Shown piece by piece: positions 22,581-33,083 of a stretch of 64,000 nucleotides of DNA; position 1 is the first letter of the stretch; the number at the start of each line of letters is the position of its first letter. This stretch comes from Halichoerus grypus. Its lineage: Eukaryota; Chordata; Mammalia; Carnivora; Phocidae. The notes beneath the pieces are model-generated. The model had not been told where the DNA came from, did no database searches, and saw nothing but the letters and a program-made list of their open reading frames with translations. Position numbers and translations under genes: made by a program. The stretch lies in assembly GCF_964656455.1 (NCBI RefSeq), contig NC_135715.1, positions 76,397,414 to 76,461,413 of the forward strand. Direction: 5' to 3'.

Positions 22581-23602
22581 TAATCATTGGCTCATTGGCT
22601 CATACAGGATAATGTCAATTTCAGGATCCCAGTACCAATAGTTTTATCAGCAGCATGGTTACTGAGAACAAGTTAAGGTTCTTTGGGAGGTTCTTTTTTT
22701 TTTTAACCAAATATGTAAATCAATTTCACAATTCCAGTGTCAAATCTATAAATCAAGGGGTATTTAGAGAAGTCTTTTTACCCTGTCCTCCTTCACTGTG
22801 TTCCTTCCCTCCCCGAAAGCACCACATTCATGGAGTAGCTACCACAGTGTTTCAGCTATCTCTCTATTCAGCCAGTAAGGTAACATAATGGGTGTTAGAA
22901 ATGGGTTTCTATTGGTGAAAAGTGTGGCTTGTTGGTAAGCGAATTGGGTTATGGAAGTGGTGTTTACAGGCAAAATTCACATTGCTTAAGATATATAGAT
23001 TGACTAGAAACATTTTAAGCATATTTGCAGAATTGCATGAGTACACTAGAATGTTGAGAGTCAAGTAGCCAAGAGTGGAGTTTTGGATTGGGTTGCTAGG
23101 TGGTCTCATGTTCAGCCACCAATTTGGAAGATAATTGATGCCTGACTGTGAAATATGGTTAACAAAATTCTATAATGAGAATATTGTCACATTTGCTTTG
23201 GGTGAACCTTTGTGAAAGGTGCTGTGGACTTCAAATAATTTACAGCCCTGGTTATAGAACTATTTCATGTCTATTCTGTAATGAATGTATGTGTGATAGA
23301 TTTCGATCTGAGACTAGGATTTAAGTGAAACCTATAATACTTACCTACCCTGATTATTGCTGGCTACCAATATTTACCAAAAAGAATCTTGCTACTATCA
23401 CCACCAAGAATGTGCTACACTACCTTCTTGATCTGGGAAAATCCTACTTATCCTTCAAGTAACTCAAAAGACATAGTATGAAAGAAGACTGGTAACAAAA
23501 ACAACAAAGAACACTAATTAATGGTTTCTAATGAAGATATTGGTGATAATGTCATTAAATTAAATAGCAAAATATGCATTTGCCCATAGTTTTGACTTAT
23601 TT
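22581..23602. other. No gene seen; unique DNA
   Basis: Unique AT-rich DNA. The small frames present carry no recognised domain. Confidence 0.4.
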
Positions 23603-24870
23603 GTTTTTTTTAAAATTTATTTTATTTTATTATGTTATGTTAGTCACCATACAATACATCATTAGTTTTTGACTAATTTCATTGTTTTCGTGTAACACCC
23701 AGTGCTCCATGCAGTATGTGCCCTCCTTAATACCCATCCCCGGGCTAACCCATCCCCCCACCTCCTCCCCTCTTAAACCCTCAGTTTGTTTCTCGGAGTC
23801 CACAGTCTCTCATGGATTGTTTTTTGGGTGTTGAGTTTGAGAAGTTCTTTATAGATCTTGGATATCAGCCCTTTATCTGTAGTGTCATTTGCAAATATCT
23901 TCTCCCATTCTGTGGGTTGCCTCTTTGTTTTGTTGATTGTTTCCTTTGCTCTGCAGAAGCTTTTTATCTTGATGAAGTCCCAAAAGTTCATTTTCTAGCT
24001 TTTGTTTCCCTTGCCTTTGGAGACATGTCTTGAAAGAAGTTGCTGTGGCTGATGTCGAAGAGGTTACTGCCTCTGTTCTCCTCTAGGACTTTGATGGATT
24101 CCTGTCTCACATTGAGGTCTTTCACCCATTTAGAGTTTATCTTTGTGTATGGTGTAAGTGAATGGTTGAGTTTCATTCTTCTGTATATAGTGGTCCAATT
24201 TTCCCAGCACCATTTATTGAAGAGACTGTCTTTTTTTCCATTGGATATTTTTTCCTGCTTTGTTGAAGATTAGTTGACCATAGATTTGAGGGTCCATATC
24301 TGGGCTCTCTATTCTGTTCCATTGATCTATGTGTCTGTTTTTGTGCCAATACCATGCTGTCTTGGTGATCACTGCTTTGTAATATAGCTTGAAATCAGGC
24401 AACATGATGCCTCCAGCTTTGTTTTTCTTTTTCAACATTTCCTTGGCGATTTGGGGTCTTTTCCGATTCCATACAAATTTTAGAATTACTTGTTCTAGCA
24501 CTTTGAAAAATGCCATGGTATTTTGATCGGGATGGCATTGAAAGTATAGATTGCTCTGGGCAGCACAGACATCTTAACAGTGTTTATTCTTCCGATCCAC
24601 GAGCATGGAATGTTTTTCCATCTTTTTGTGTCTTCTTCAATTTCTTTCATAAGTGTTCTGTAGTTTCTAGAGTATAGATCCTTCACCTCTTTGGTTAGGT
24701 TTATTCCAAGGTATCTTATGGTTTTTGGTGCTATTGTAAATGGAATTGATTCCCTAATTTCTCTTTCTAAAGTTACATTGTTAGTGTATAGGAAAGCAAC
24801 TGATTTCTGTGCATTGATTTTGTATCCTGCCACATTATTGAATTGCTGTATGAGTTCTAGTAATTTAGGA
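23603..24870 (-). mobile_element. 5'-truncated L1 with broken ORF2 and internal deletion
   Basis: Antisense L1. Its 3' end is at left (T-run, 'gttatgttagtcaccatac', 'aacacccagtgctcca', 'gtttgtttctcggagtcc'). At about 23816 the 3' UTR joins directly to ORF2, skipping the last part of ORF2 and the first UTR module. ORF2 runs from 24870 leftwards in several frames: the 24833-24495 frame ([10 protein letters not shown]..., ...[17 protein letters not shown]), the 24516-24214 frame (...[23 protein letters not shown]), then two shorter frames ending in [19 protein letters not shown]. The copy starts just after the reverse-transcriptase active site, so that motif is missing and it cannot be autonomous. 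Confidence 0.93.
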
Positions 24871-26460
24871 AATTTATATGCACAGATAATCTAATCCAAT
24901 CCAATCCAATCTAATCCTGATAGCATCATGGAAATGTTAGCAAAATATATAATTAATTGATGTTTATAAAACCTTATACCTGAAAGGCTACTTGCTTAGA
25001 ATCATCTTACAGATAGTGGGCATTGGTTTCTGAAAATAAAAATATAGAAATATTGTATGAGTCTTTTTTAAAATTTGTCTTCAACAAGTTTCATTCCCTG
25101 AAAATTAGCTGTTTTTCAGATCATTATTTCCCCAGAGGTTTCAATTAAGTTCAAGCATCATCAGGCTGTTTTTGTGTCTGTGACATTCTGAGATACAGCT
25201 GGGGGGAACAAAGAGGGAATGTGCTGGGTTTGGGTAGAATTATTTATAGATTAGAAATTAATTTACCTCCCAATCAGTCCTCCTGACAGCTGATTGACAA
25301 GGGCCAACAAATTAGTCTCAGAAGAAAGGAAGAAGGTATTCTGAACAGAAAAGCTGTGGGCATGGGGAAAATGTACAGGCAGGGGAAAGAAGGGTGAAAT
25401 GGTGAAGCATAGAGGCACCCCAGTAACTGTTGATCCTAAATGTGGATTTGAGTTTCAAAATGGAAGTATTTGGATTCATAATCAGAGCTCAGTGTAAACA
25501 AAGTCTAAAGTTAGGTGATTGTTTAAATCAACCCCAAGCATTGCCTCCATTTTCCTACATTATTCTTTGGTGGTAGGACTTGAATTATTGCATTAAAATT
25601 ATTGAATTATTGCACCGACATGATTGCATCAAGTCTTCAAGTTCTTTGTCTATAAAATTTCCCACCTAAACTTGACTGACCCACTTGAACAGCTCATCAG
25701 AAGATACCAGTTTCCATTTCTTTGATGAACATTTAACTTATATAATGACACTTTTAGTTTCAATATTGTAATCTTTCCTTATAAGTGTTAGTGCCAATCA
25801 TTTACTTATAATCTATACATTTAGCCCAGGTTTTGAATTAAATTGAATTCCTGTTGCAATTGCCAACTTAATCTTTCATGGCTTAATTAACCAAGCAGAT
25901 TTTAATATAATATATTTGAATCTATCACTTCTAGAAATTGACTTTCATGATGTGTTAAAAATTAAATAGTCAAGTTGCTGCAAAATTGTTAACATTTTAA
26001 TATAACTACACAAAACAAGAAGAAATTACTGAGATTTAATGTGCTTCTTGAAAATTTTAGTTATGAGATCCATCAATGCTGACATCTTAATTTTGTTATA
26101 CTCTTCAAGAAATGCATTTATTTTTATGTAATTATGAGCTGTCAAAAGCCCCTTTCATAACAACAGATTTTATTTGCTTCACTGAACTTAATGAAATCCA
26201 TGTGTATGAGTGAATTTCACAGATATGTTTAAATTCAGTACCTGAAATTCTTGTTTCTAATGGTGTCTGATATTTTAAAACATGAAGGGTATTGAAGAAA
26301 ACAAATAAAAACCAAAGAACCACAGGTTAAAAGATACTGAAGAAATATTTAGCATATTTTGATGACTTCAGTCAGTTTTATTCCTACATCATTTCAATCT
26401 CTTGGATAACTAATTTAATCCTAACATTGCCAGACAAGATTCTGTAACTTTCTTTGGAAA
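24871..26460. other. No gene seen; unique DNA with short CCAAT pentamer run
   Basis: A (CCAAT)n-like microrepeat lies at 24891-24916. The segment 25255-25320 is unique and contains TGACAG, CAGCTG and TGATTGAC motifs side by side (see findings). The rest is AT-rich and unassigned. Confidence 0.45.
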
Positions 26461-26462
26461 TA

Positions 26463-26916
26463 CAGTTGTCTCCCCTTAGTTGTGGTTTTGCTTCCAATGG
26501 TTTCAGTTACCCCCAGTCAACGTTTGTCTGGAAGCAGATAATCCCCCTTCTGACTTATCATCAGAAGGTCAATAGTAGCCTCACGATGCCTACGTCATTC
26601 CCCTGACGTCATCTCCTCACTCACACATCTTATCATCTCACATCTTCACAAGAAGAGCGAGTATGGTACCATAAGACATTTTGAGAAAGAGAGAGAGAAA
26701 CCACAGTCACATAACTTTTCCTACAGTATGTTGTTATAATTGTTCTATTTTTTATTATTGTTGTTAATCTCTTACAATGCCTAAATTATAAATTAAACTT
26801 TATCATAGGTACGTACTGGAAAAAACTTAGTATGTATAGAGTTGGGTACTATCCATGGTTTCAGGCATCCATTGGGTGACTTGGAACATATCCTCATGGA
26901 TAAGGGGGGACTATTT
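26463..26916 (+). mobile_element. Tigger-type (Tc1/mariner) MITE
   Basis: Starts 'cagttgtctccccttag' after a TA and ends '...ataaggggggactattt' before a TA, giving near-matching inverted ends. Internal blocks 'ggtttcagttacccccagtc', 'cacatcttcacaagaagag', 'aaattaaactttatcatagg' and 'ggtttcaggcatccattgg' follow the remembered Tigger-derived MITE. No transposase is encoded. The element carries a perfect CRE (26604-26611). Confidence 0.8.
26604..26611. promoter_or_regulatory. Perfect CRE palindrome in the Tigger MITE
   Basis: TGACGTCA is the full CREB/ATF site. A half-like TACGTCAT sits 12 bases upstream (26591-26598). Function is not shown. CpG within a transposon is normally lost quickly, so retention is mildly notable. 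Confidence 0.4.
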
Positions 26917-26918
26917 TA

Positions 26919-27475
26919 TGTGCTGTTGTCAGAGAGGGTTTTCTCAGACCCTACAGTTTTGTTTCGACCCCTACATCACCCTAAAAAAGCAGTTAGTCCA
27001 TTCAAAGGTTTCCATAAAGCCACCACTCGCATTAAACATTCTGTGAGTTTTAGAACCATCTCAGGATTTGGAGGTTGTGAGGAAGAGATAACTATAAGAA
27101 GCGTAGTCCTTTGGCCACCTCCCTGGCACCTCATATTCTTCCTCTTTTTTCCTATTTCTGCCCTCTCTTCCCCTCTTCTCTTCTTCCCTCCCCTGCCCTT
27201 CCGTCTCCTCTTCCTTAATCTGCCCTTCTCCTTCTTCCCTTCCCTCAGTCCCCTTTATTGATGACCCCTGCTCAGTTGCTGGGATTTATTTTGGCCACTC
27301 ATGCTTAGGCTCTCACTTTTGATAAGTTTGTTTTGGTCATCTTCCACTTCTAAATATATTATGCTACAATGATTATACCAATAGTTTTTATCTCATTTAG
27401 AGTTCATTTCATAACTAATGAGAAATTTGAATTCTAATCCTGTGATTTGTTTCTAGTAACCTCCTTTAAGTCTGA
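26919..27475. repeat. Unique DNA with a polypyrimidine tract
   Basis: From about 27116 to 27256 one strand is mostly C and T (ccttcc, cttctc, cccttcc units). The 139-codon frame over it is leucine/phenylalanine/proline rich because of this composition. The rest is unassigned. Confidence 0.5.
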
Positions 27476-27615
27476 GTGCAGTGCAGAAAAAAGGAGTATT
27501 GACTTCAGGCAGCAAAGGTTTGGATTTCAGTCCATCTCTGCCACTGAACTGTTGGGTCCTGCACCTCTCTGGGCTTTGGTCCCCAACAAAGGGATTGGAC
27601 TAGGGTAAACATTCT
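27476..27615 (+). mobile_element. MIR SINE fragment
   Basis: 'gtttggatttcagtccatct', 'ctgccactgaactgttggg' and 'cacctctctgggctttgg' follow the MIR order (tRNA-like B box, core 'tgccact', 'ctctgagcctcagt'). Confidence 0.6.
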
Positions 27616-29345
27616 TATCCTGCGTTCTAAGAGTTGGACCTCAGTATTCTTTGAGATTCCTAAAATTATAAACAAAATTTTGTGTAGGTGTGCATGGGTT
27701 TGGATAGTGTCTGTGACCTTTGTAAGATTCTCAAAAAATTTCTTTGATTACCATAACTTCATATCCATAGTGTCAGATTATCTTTCAGATACGTTTCTAA
27801 TAATCACTTTCAAAAAATGTATTAAAGTCTTTGGAGCCTCTGGACTATGCTAGAAATTTAAGAAGTCATGGCTTAGGACACTGGAACAAACATATGAGAG
27901 GCCCTAAACTATTTTATGAATGTATAAAAACATTATTAAATGTGTTAACCCAGAAACTGGCACTAGCCAAGGTAGAAAACAAACAGTTGTCACTCTCATT
28001 ACTGCAGTCTTTGTAGATAAAAATTCCCATTACAGATTTACATATCTAGAAATTCATGACATAAATTAACTTGAATTAGAAGTCACAAGGTTTCTTAGCT
28101 ATGGGGTTTCAAGCTGTGACTTTCTGCAACATGTAAATTCAGTGAACCTAAAACTTCTTCACCATGAATAGTCATGACCAGATTTCAAGAATAGTATCAT
28201 AATTTCATATTGAAACTACAGTCTAAAAGGTTCATTAACTTTAGCAATAAAATAAAATCTAAATTGGCTCAAATTCTTGATCTATACTTAAAATTTTTAC
28301 CCCTGTGCTCTTTGTTGTTGTTGTTTTTAATCATTTAAAATGCTTTGCAATAATCTGTAACAGAATAATGAGGAATTTTTTTAGATGGAATAAAATAGAT
28401 GTTTTATAGTCTTAACTCTCACTTCTTTGGCTTCAACTTCATTGATTTAAAAAAATTCTTCATAAACTTTTAAAACCACTTTAACCTGGTTTTATATATT
28501 CAATTAAATACAATTAAGCAAACAGTCAAGTCGTGCCTACTTTATGTCAAGAAATGTGCCAGGCAGGAGAAGAAAAACAAAGAGAAAGACATTCTGCATG
28601 AGGAACTTCTTAAAGCCGAATTAACAGCTCACTTTGGAGCATAAGGAAATGAGAGGTGGTGTCAGGTTTCCTATAAGCAGTTTTTAAAAGAATATTGTTA
28701 GGATGTTATGCACTGAGAAAAAGTAAAGTAAGAAGGACATTGACTATGATTAGATTTAGTATTGAATATGTCAGATTTGGAGTAGATTGTGAATTCAAGA
28801 TAATTTTGTGTTGTTTGCTGGGACATGGTTATGAAACAGTTTTGGTATTACTCAGCTTAGTCTTGAGTAAGCCGAAGAAGTTGTACAGATATTTTGAGAC
28901 CGAACTTGAACCCTGAAACTTTCTCCTTAATAAAAAATAATTAAAGACGGGGTACTAGCAGCAACACTGAAAACTTCTATGAGTCAAAGACACTGTAAAG
29001 TGTGACAGGAACAGCCATGTGTGGGGAAATAATATTTGTGATGCATAGCCTACAAAGAATGATTATTTGGAAGGTATAGATAACTTCTCTAAAGTTAGCT
29101 AAAAAACTTGCAAAAGGCAAACAAGACAACTGAAAAAGGTGCAATATAGATTGTGACAGATGGTCACCAATTCCTTCCTTCCCTCTGTGTGTGTGTGTGA
29201 GGTGCTTTACCCATTTAGAGATGGACTCTGTTTTTCCTCCCTTTGAATCTAGGTGGGTTTCATGAATTTCCTTGACCAATAAAATGCAGCAGAAATCATA
29301 GTGGATGAGTGATTGGTAGAAAAGGAAATCTGAAAGTCCAATACA
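27616..29345. other. No gene seen; unique DNA
   Basis: AT-rich unique DNA with a (TTG)n run at 28312-28326. The piece at about 28500-28600 ('tgcctactttatgtcaagaa', 'tgtgccaggcaggag') looks like an old L2-type 3' end. A short GT run lies at 29188-29199. Confidence 0.4.
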
Positions 29346-29349
29346 ATGA

Positions 29350-29720
29350 AAACATGTTTAACCTTGCTAATGGCCACAGAAATGAAAGTGGAAGGATGAC
29401 GTCATTTTACACACATTGGAGAGGCACATTCATAAAGCCTGGTAATATTAAATGACGGTGAGGGTGTCATATACCACTGGAGTCAATAAAGGTTGATACG
29501 AACACATTAGAGAACAATTTTGGAACATCCAGATACATCGCATATGAACATTTCCTAAACAGCAAACTCTGTTCTGTGTGTACACACTAGACTAATTTTC
29601 ACATAAGCCCATGGAAACATTGTGAGAATGTTTAACCTGCCTCTGTTTATTAAAGTAAAAGATTAGAAATCAACTAGATGTTTGTCATCAGGAGATAGAA
29701 AAATTTGTGATGTGTTTGTA
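29350..29720 (+). mobile_element. Very old L1 ORF2 fragment
   Basis: 'ttgctaatggccacagaaat', 'gaatgtttaacctgcctctg' and 'gaaatcaactagatgtttgt' parallel the ORF2 C-terminal block order (trace of 'cattggtgggaatg' and 'aaatgtccatcaat'). Divergence is severe, so the assignment is tentative. Confidence 0.4.
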
Positions 29721-29747
29721 CAAATGAGAAAAGCAAATTGCAAAATA

Positions 29748-29975
29748 CAACTTACATTTATTGAATGCTCTTACAGGTCGTGCCACAATTCTAGGTTGTT
29801 TCCATGTATTATTTCATTTTAATCCTCTTACCACTGTGAGTACTATCTATTGTTCTCATCAGCATCATCCTTCCTGTTTTACAGAGAAGTGTTTTCCTAA
29901 GACGTACAGCTGGAGAATGGAAGGGTGGAGATTTGAACTCAGCAATCCATCTTCTTAATGACTCATTTATGCTGC
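29748..29975 (-). mobile_element. MIR SINE (antisense)
   Basis: 'cttacatttattgaatgctc', 'ccatgtattatttcatttta', 'atcctcttaccactgtgag' and 'cctgttttacagagaagtg' then 'gtacagctggagaatgg' is the complement of MIR from tail to head. Confidence 0.75.
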
Positions 29976-30344
29976 ATTTTGAAAATTGTTGAAGACCTCC
30001 AAGGAATCCTCCTGAAAAATGCCACAAACCTCTGCCCCAGAAATAGCTGGATGAGGGTACGTGCCTGAGTTCCTGCTTAAACTGAGCCTCCAGATCCAGG
30101 GTGTTTTCAAGTGTACAAGTGTGAGAATAGAGGGGTGTCCCGGCAGGAGAATTTTAGCTTGCTTGAGAAGATAAAATACAGGATCATTATATTTTTATTT
30201 TCAAGGGTTGTAAATAAATTTGGCACACTCAGAAGAAAAAAAATGCAGATTTTGTTATATTAAAGGAATAGATAGGCTTTTGTGTTTGAAAGGAGACAAT
30301 CAAATCATTAGACCTGATACTTGTATATTAAAAATATATAGACT
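29976..30344. other. No gene seen; unique DNA
   Basis: Nothing recognised apart from an A-run at 30236-30243. Confidence 0.4.
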
Positions 30345-30425
30345 TGTTGTAAGGGTTCAATGAAATTGTGTATTTATTAAGTGCCTAGGGCATGGGAGGC
30401 ACTCAATAAATGTTCTCTTCTTTAA
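30345..30425 (+). mobile_element. MIR 3' end
   Basis: 'gttgtaagggttcaatgaaa' and 'agtgcctagggcatgggagg' then 'cactcaataaatgttctc' is the classic MIR 3' terminus. Confidence 0.7.
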
Positions 30426-30789
30426 TCTAGAATTTCTGTTTGCAGTACTAGTGTTTATGTCAACACCTCAATAAACCATGGGCTTTCATAGAAAACCCCT
30501 TGAGGTCTGAATTTATGAATTTGTATGTGCTGATTTCAGCATGTTCTAAGTATACAAGCAAGGAAACAAGAAATAATAATGGATTTTGAGTAGCTGTGCA
30601 AAGTCAGCAACCAGAGAGATGTCCAAGAACCAGTAAAAGTTTATTAATAAGTAGAAGAAAGTGGAGGTCACTTATTGGCCAAGACCAAGTATGTTCTAGA
30701 AATAGTTTATAATTCCCATCAGCAGTATGCCCTTGAAAACAGTCATGAATTTCTGTCACCTTGATAGGGGAATGCTTGTTTCTGTTCAA
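30426..30789. other. No gene seen; unique DNA
   Basis: Unassigned sequence with one 71-codon minus-strand frame lacking features. Confidence 0.4.
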
Positions 30790-31185
30790 GATGATGGAGA
30801 ATAGTACTGAATAAAACAAAGACCTCAGCCACCATGAAGCTTAGTGACAGACAATAAACACATAAATATGTAAAATACGTGCCGTGTCAATATTAGGAGA
30901 GATGGTGATAGATGCCTTTATAGACAATAAAGCAGGAAAGGCGGTTATGATGTGTAGATGGTCACCGAGGGTCAAGCCTGTAAATTAGGTAGGGGGGATC
31001 TTCTGGAGAAGTGGCCTTTTAGTAAAAACCTTCAGGAAAGACTATTGTGTAAAAGAGAGAGTAGCAAGTATAGGATGGTGCCTGTTAGTTTTAGAAACAG
31101 CAAAGAGACCAATTTACTTGAGCACAGTAGCTAGGGAGAGCGTAAAAATGAAAATGGCCAGATCAGGTAATATTTGCTGGCCAGT

Positions 31186-31648
31186 AAAAAGACATTGGCT
31201 TAAGAAAAAAGAAGAAAAAGAAGAAGAAGAAGAAGAAGAAGAAGAAGAAGAAGAAGAAGAAGAAGAAGAAGAAGAAGGAGGAGGAGGAGGAGGAGGAGGA
31301 GGAGGAGGAGGAGGAGGAGGAGGAGGAGGAGGAGGAGAAGAAGAAGAAGAAGAAGGAGAAGAAGATAGCAGGAGGGGAAGAATGAAGGGGGGGAAATTGG
31401 AGGAGGAGACGAACCATGAGAGACGATGGACTCTGAAAAACAAACTGAGGGTTCTAGAGGGGAGGGGGGTGGGAGGATGGGATAGCCTGGTGATGGGTAT
31501 TAAAGAGGGCACGTTCTGCATGGAGCACTGGGTGTTATATGCAAACAATGAATCATGGAACACTACATCAAAAACTAATGATGTAATGTATGGTGATTAA
31601 CATAACATAATAAAAAAATAGGTTAAATAAAAAAAAAGACATTGGCTT
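31186..31648 (+). mobile_element. Young carnivore L1 3' end with target duplication
   Basis: The 16-bp duplication aaaaagacattggctt lies at 31186-31201 and 31633-31648. The insert (31202-31632) starts inside the L1 internal polypurine tract. It continues 'gatagcaggaggggaagaa', 'gaaccatgagagacgatgg', 'gaaaaacaaactgagggtt', 'gagcactgggtgttatatgc' and 'gtgattaacataacataat', and ends in an A-rich tail containing a short 'taggttaaat' interruption. The 149- and 160-codon frames across it are poly-Ser/Pro and poly-Glu/Gly artefacts. Confidence 0.95.
31205..31365 (+). repeat. GAA/GGA polypurine tract
   Basis: Nearly pure purine on the plus strand: GAA units to about 31276, then about 60 bases of GGA/GAG units (31276-31336), then GAA again. 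It derives from the internal tract of the L1 3' UTR. Mirror-symmetric polypurine of this sort can form triplex DNA, and the GGA block can form quadruplex-like structures. Length is likely polymorphic. Confidence 0.95.
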
Positions 31649-31682
31649 GTTCTCGAGGTGTGATGGGAAACCACTGAATGAT

Positions 31683-32030
31683 ACTATTATGCACTGAATT
31701 GTGCCCCCCCCGCACCCCAATCACATGTTGAAGCCCTAACTCCCAAGGCGACTATATTTGGAGATTTGGCCTTTAAGGAGGCTATTGGGTTAAATGAGGT
31801 CCTAAGGATGGAGCCCTAATTCACTCTAATTGGTGTCCTCATAGAACAAAGAGATTAGGATGTCTGTGCAGAAAAGAGGAAAGGCCATGTGAGGACACAG
31901 GGAGAAGGTGGCCATCTACAAGCAAGGAGAGAGGCCTCAAGAGAAACCAAACCTGCTGACCCCCTGATCCTAGACTTCCAACCTCCAGGACCATGAGAAA
32001 TAAATTTCTGTTGTTTACGCCACCCATTGA
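31683..32030 (+). mobile_element. MaLR solo LTR (MST-type)
   Basis: 'ctattatgcactgaattgtg', 'acatgttgaagccctaac', 'tatatttggagatttggcc', 'ggccatgtgaggacacagg', 'gcctcaagagaaaccaaac' and 'aataaatttctgttgttta' follow the MST LTR of the ERVL-MaLR group in sense, with its AATAAA polyadenylation signal. There is no internal region, so it is a solo LTR or fragment. It is non-coding and ancient. Confidence 0.8.
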
Positions 32031-32135
32031 ATAGATTGCAATGAGAGGGGCAATGTGGCAGAAGTTTATTGCAATAGTCCAGGTGAGAGGTGACAGGGAC
32101 TTGGGCCCTAATGGGTCAGATTAACCCATTATGGG

Positions 32136-32324
32136 AGAAGCTGTGCCCTGGAGCTTCCTAACTGGCTGGTTATGGGATGATTTTACTTACTGGGACTGAA
32201 ATCTGTGGATATGAAAGATAGATGCCATTTTCTTTGAAGGGCTTTTTCTGAAAAGCAAACTTTGAGGGTCAGGAATTTACGTCTTGCAGCAATCTGTGTT
32301 CATAGATAGGATTTGAGTCCCCCT
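32136..32324. other. No gene seen
   Basis: Short unassigned stretch. Confidence 0.35.
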
Positions 32325-32460
32325 GATATAATACATATATATGCTATAATATATATTCCTCAGATATGATATATAGCCATCAGATATTTCACATGTATAT
32401 CCTTCTGATATGCATTGTATATATAATGGTCCTATATATTTATGTATAGGTCTCCTTAGA
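32325..32460. repeat. AT-rich diverged tandem region
   Basis: Repeated 'tcagatatgatatat', 'tcagatatttcacatgtata' and 'tctgatatgcattgtatat' units are about 30 bases apart, mixed with TATA runs. It is a degenerate AT minisatellite with hairpin potential. Confidence 0.55.
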
Positions 32461-32864
32461 ACTCTATTTTTGCATAGAATAGCTCTTTTAGTCTGATTAG
32501 ACAGAGCTGGAAGGGGCAATAAAGAGTTTCTTAGGAAATTTCCATCCACCACACTGTACTGACTTTGAAGGTTCTCCTGACTAAAAAGCTCTTCCATTTC
32601 TGTGTTTCCACACAAAATCCTTCCCCTTCAAGCTCTTCCTAGATCCAACCCTCTCCATGGAATCATTTTGGATTCCTCTAGCCCTTCCTGAGGGTCTATT
32701 TACTAATTATTTGCATCATGTGATTTTGTTATTATAGACTTTATTGTATATTTCACAAAGTAGTTCATCACTTTTAGTATATTAATAGTTTCTTTTGATG
32801 TGTTTACCTGGCTAGGTTGTGAATTCACTGAAAGCAGTAACAATGCCTTTATTTTTTTATTCTT
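32461..32864. other. No gene seen; unique DNA
   Basis: Unassigned unique DNA. It resembles an L2-like 3' region around 32640-32830 only loosely. Confidence 0.35.
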
Positions 32865-33083
32865 AAAAATATTGAGGGGCACCTGGGTGGCTCAGTTGGT
32901 TGCATCTGCCTTTGGCCCAGGTCATGAGCCCAGGGTCCTGAGATCAAGCCCTGTGTTGGGCTCCCTGCTCAGTGGGGAGCCTGCTTCTCCCTCTCCCTGC
33001 CCACTCCCCGCCAACCCCCCCCCCCCCGCCTCGTGCTCTCGCTCTCTCTCAAATAAATAAATAAAATCTTAAAAAATATTGAG
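32865..33083 (+). mobile_element. Can-SINE
   Basis: Sense SINE: 'ggggcacctgggtggctcag', 'ctcagtggggagcctgctt', CT-rich part with a C-run (33016-33027), (AAAT)n and 'aaaatctt' tail. The duplication aaaaatattgag is at 32865-32876 and 33072-33083. Confidence 0.95.

Larger units (their letters stand above)
30790..32135. repeat. Ancient interspersed repeat, split twice
   Basis: 'gtgacagacaataaacacat', 'gagatggtgatagatgcc', then after the inserts 'tgtgatgggaaaccactgaa' and 'attgcaatagtccaggtgag' are pieces of one mammal-wide repeat in linear order. I cannot name the family with confidence. It is interrupted by the L1 at 31202-31632 and the LTR at about 31683-32030. A similar diverged stretch occurs near 43090-43270. 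Confidence 0.4.

Noticed and set aside
24214..24833. Reverse-transcriptase-like protein frames on the minus strand as a host gene
   Set aside because: They are the C-terminal half of L1 ORF2, frame-shifted and truncated, lying in a recognisable L1 copy.
26842..27261. 139-codon frame ending in a Leu/Phe/Pro-rich tail
   Set aside because: It begins inside the Tigger MITE and ends in a polypyrimidine tract; no splice or domain support.
31114..31600. Poly-Glu/Gly and poly-Ser/Pro/Phe frames of 149-160 codons
   Set aside because: They are translations of the GAA/GGA tract inside an L1 3' UTR insertion.
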